A stretch of 14,716 nt of DNA. Source: DASQBT01 sp049578545 (GTDB lineage Bacteria; Pseudomonadota; Gammaproteobacteria; Burkholderiales; Thiobacillaceae). This document shows, one piece after another, positions 13,501-14,716 of the stretch (its first letter is position 1; each line of letters begins with the position of its first letter). The position numbers and the translations under genes were made by a program. The stretch spans positions 1 through 14,716 of the forward strand of contig JBAUMF010000109.1 of assembly GCA_049578545.1 (NCBI GenBank), in the 5' to 3' direction. The notes beneath the pieces are model-generated. The model saw only the letters and a program-made list of their open reading frames with translations, had not been told where the DNA came from and did not search any database.

Positions 13501-14136
13501 ATGTCGAACCTCACTCTAATCGACTCTCTTCCCAAATCCCCGTCCGGCATGCCTAAAGGCAGCGAGGCGGATCTTGAGGCGTGGTTTGAACAGCGCTTCA
13601 ATGAAAGGATTGTTGCCTGGGAAAACAGCAAGACGCCTTGTCTGTCGATCATGGTCACCAAGGGCACGCTGGACTGGGCTTACCCCGCCTTTATTATCAG
13701 TTCGACAGCCGCCGCCATGGGGTGGGACACCACGGTGTTCTTTACCTTTTACGGGTTGTCGCTGCTGAAAAAAGACCTGAATCCTTCGATCAGCCCGTTG
13801 GGCAATCCGGCCATGCCGATGAAAATGCCGTTTGGGCCGAAGTGGTTTCAGGAGATCGAATGGAACATGCCCAATATGTTGATGGCCAACATTCCTGGGT
13901 TTGAATCAGTGGCCACTGCCCTGATGAAACAGACCCTGAAGAACAAGGGCGTCGCCCCTCTTTCTGAGCTGCGCCATATGTGCATCGAAGTGGGCGTCAA
14001 ACTGATTGGCTGTCAGATGACCGTCGATCTCTTCGGATGGAAGAAGGACGAGTTCATACCGGAAATCAGTGATTGGGCCGGGGCCGCCACCTACCTGGAC
14101 ACAGCCCGGCAGGCTAATGTTACGTTATTTATTTGA
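13501..14136 (+). CDS. DsrE2-like (DsrE/DsrF/DsrH-like) protein
   Basis: 211 residues of the DsrE2-like family, often annotated as a peroxiredoxin-family or DsrE/F/H-like protein. Visible blocks are VTKGTLDWAYPAFIISSTAAAMGW (52-75), the hydrophobic TTVFFTFYGLSLLKK, the conserved SPLGNPAMPMKMPFG loop (98-112), the helix MCIEVGVKLIGCQMTVDLFGW with Cys161 and Cys171, and the ending GAATYLDTARQANVTLFI. Cys171 in GCQMT is the expected reactive/persulfide-bearing Cys. Relatives accompany TusA and rhodanese genes in sulfur oxidisers; neither is seen here. Residues 1-45 are a charged N-terminal extension. AAAGGG lies about 8 nt before the ATG. Confidence 0.88.
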   Translation: MSNLTLIDSLPKSPSGMPKGSEADLEAWFEQRFNERIVAWENSKTPCLSIMVTKGTLDWAYPAFIISSTAAAMGWDTTVFFTFYGLSLLKKDLNPSISPLGNPAMPMKMPFGPKWFQEIEWNMPNMLMANIPGFESVATALMKQTLKNKGVAPLSELRHMCIEVGVKLIGCQMTVDLFGWKKDEFIPEISDWAGAATYLDTARQANVTLFI

Positions 14137-14153
14137 GCGACGCCGGTCCCGTC

Positions 14154-14182
14154 TTGCCCGCAAACAGGTAAGAAGTTTTAAA
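14154..14182 (+). promoter_or_regulatory. Weak candidate promoter before the last gene
   Basis: TTGCCC (14154-14159), a 17-bp spacer and TTTAAA (14177-14182) lie in a short AT-rich gap between the DsrE2-like gene and the exported protein. A CACTC/GAGTG pair (14195-14199 / 14211-14215) could form a small stem in the leader. Plausible but not strong. Confidence 0.28.
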
Positions 14183-14257
14183 TTGAATAACCCCCACTCG
14201 CACCTACGATGAGTGTCTCTTCCTTATAGCTTGGGACTTATTGTTAAGGGGATTGAA

Positions 14258-14641
14258 ATGAGTGCAGGTGTAGCTATCGGTATGATGGCATTGATTTTAT
14301 CCACCGAAACATTGGCGGGGGACCCTGGGTTTGATCCTGATGTTGCTTTACATGACTGGCAATTAAGACGCCTGATGCATCCTAGCTCCCACGAGCTGCA
14401 GGAAGAACAGTCAGCCAAAGTCTATATTTATGATGGACTGACGGATCGGGAAGTGGATCAAGCCTTGGACAATAATTTTCAGCGTATTGAATCCATGATG
14501 TTTGTCGGCACCGTCAAGACCGATAAGCAGGGCCAGCAGTTGATCAATACTGAAACGGGTCAGCCGATTCAGGAATCGGGCGGCTGTGGCAATTACTCAG
14601 CAGTCGCCAATATAGGCGACAGAAGGGGCTTGGAAGAATGA
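14258..14641 (+). CDS. Small exported protein of unknown function
   Basis: 127 residues as read. A signal-like hydrophobic N-terminus (residues 3-19, cleavage near TLA at 20) predicts export. The mature part is acidic and helical: DPDVALHDWQLRRLMHPSS, then VYIYDGLTDREVDQALDNNF, RIESMMFVGT and the block TGQPIQESGGC. I know no function for it. I chose the ATG at 14258 because AAGGGG lies 6-8 nt upstream; an earlier ATG at 14213 would put 15 residues before the signal peptide. The final residues (from about 111, NYSAVANIGD) overlap an antisense frame entering from the right edge, so the native C-terminus may have ended near the Cys and been altered by a junction. Confidence 0.65.
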   Translation: MSAGVAIGMMALILSTETLAGDPGFDPDVALHDWQLRRLMHPSSHELQEEQSAKVYIYDGLTDREVDQALDNNFQRIESMMFVGTVKTDKQGQQLINTETGQPIQESGGCGNYSAVANIGDRRGLEE

Positions 14642-14716
14642 GCGCACGAGGTGCGGCAATTGCTGGAGTTTCGAGAGTTGCTCCTCGATTTTGTCGCGCA
14701 GCTTCTCGCCCTTTTT
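14597..14716 (-). CDS. C-terminal part of an unidentified protein (partial, enters from right edge)
   Basis: A minus-strand frame open to the right edge ends at a TGA (14599-14597). Its visible 39 residues are charged and helical (GEKLRDKIEEQLSKLQQLPH, then LVRSFFQAPSVAYIGDC), more protein-like than either plus-strand frame over the same bases. It overlaps the preceding gene tail to tail by about 45 bp. I cannot name the family; a transposase or other mobile-element protein is possible but unproven. Confidence 0.4.
   Translation of the reverse strand, partial: KKGEKLRDKIEEQLSKLQQLPHLVRSFFQAPSVAYIGDC

Noticed and set aside
1..14716. CRISPR arrays, tRNA or rRNA genes, complete insertion sequences
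   Set aside because: Looked for and not seen: no regularly spaced direct repeats, no cloverleaf-like sequence, and no intact transposase with terminal inverted repeats.

Overview
The window looks like accessory DNA from a fairly GC-rich proteobacterium. Two things point that way: P-type (Trb) conjugation genes, and DsrE/DsrE2-type sulfur-carrier-like proteins of the kind common in sulfur-oxidising Beta- and Gammaproteobacteria and acidithiobacilli. A lineage such as the acidithiobacilli is a guess from content, not something the sequence proves. I see no tRNA, rRNA, CRISPR array or complete insertion sequence.

Left part (1-6570), a conjugative element module. The window opens with the 3' end of a group II intron: a clear 34-nt domain V, then a domain VI with a bulged branch-point A. 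About 500 bp of scrambled sequence follows, containing what looks like a relic of the N-terminus of a type I restriction HsdR protein on the minus strand. Next come trbL, trbF, trbG and trbI, which encode the VirB6-, VirB8-, VirB9- and VirB10-like parts of the mating-pair channel. Two type II toxin-antitoxin pairs lie antisense to this operon. A Phd/YefM-RelE pair sits between trbL and trbF, and a HigB-HigA pair lies just after trbI. Both have recognisable promoters and operator-like palindromes.

Middle part (6570-8518). A gene-poor stretch with a 10-bp inverted repeat is followed on the minus strand by an exported trypsin-like serine protease with an intact His/Asp/Ser triad and a C-terminal TPR-like helical region. 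Another roughly 550 bp without a convincing gene leads to the next block.

Right part (8519-14716). A very large regulator (1054 aa) combines a MalT-like STAND ATPase half with a C-terminal SARP/BTAD DNA-binding half. Its Walker A lysine is replaced by Asn. Downstream and co-directional are five genes: a small exported protein built on a 17-residue repeat carrying the motif LDW(T/N)(G/A)LS; a DsrE-family protein with a CxxCxxxC cluster; a 72-aa protein of unknown family ending in Cys-Gly-Asn; a DsrE2-like protein; and a small exported protein of unknown function. The simplest reading is a regulator with a target gene set concerned with thiol/persulfide handling, including at least two exported partners that I cannot assign to any family. 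This block is the best candidate for an undescribed system. At the right edge an antisense frame enters from outside and overlaps the end of the last gene.
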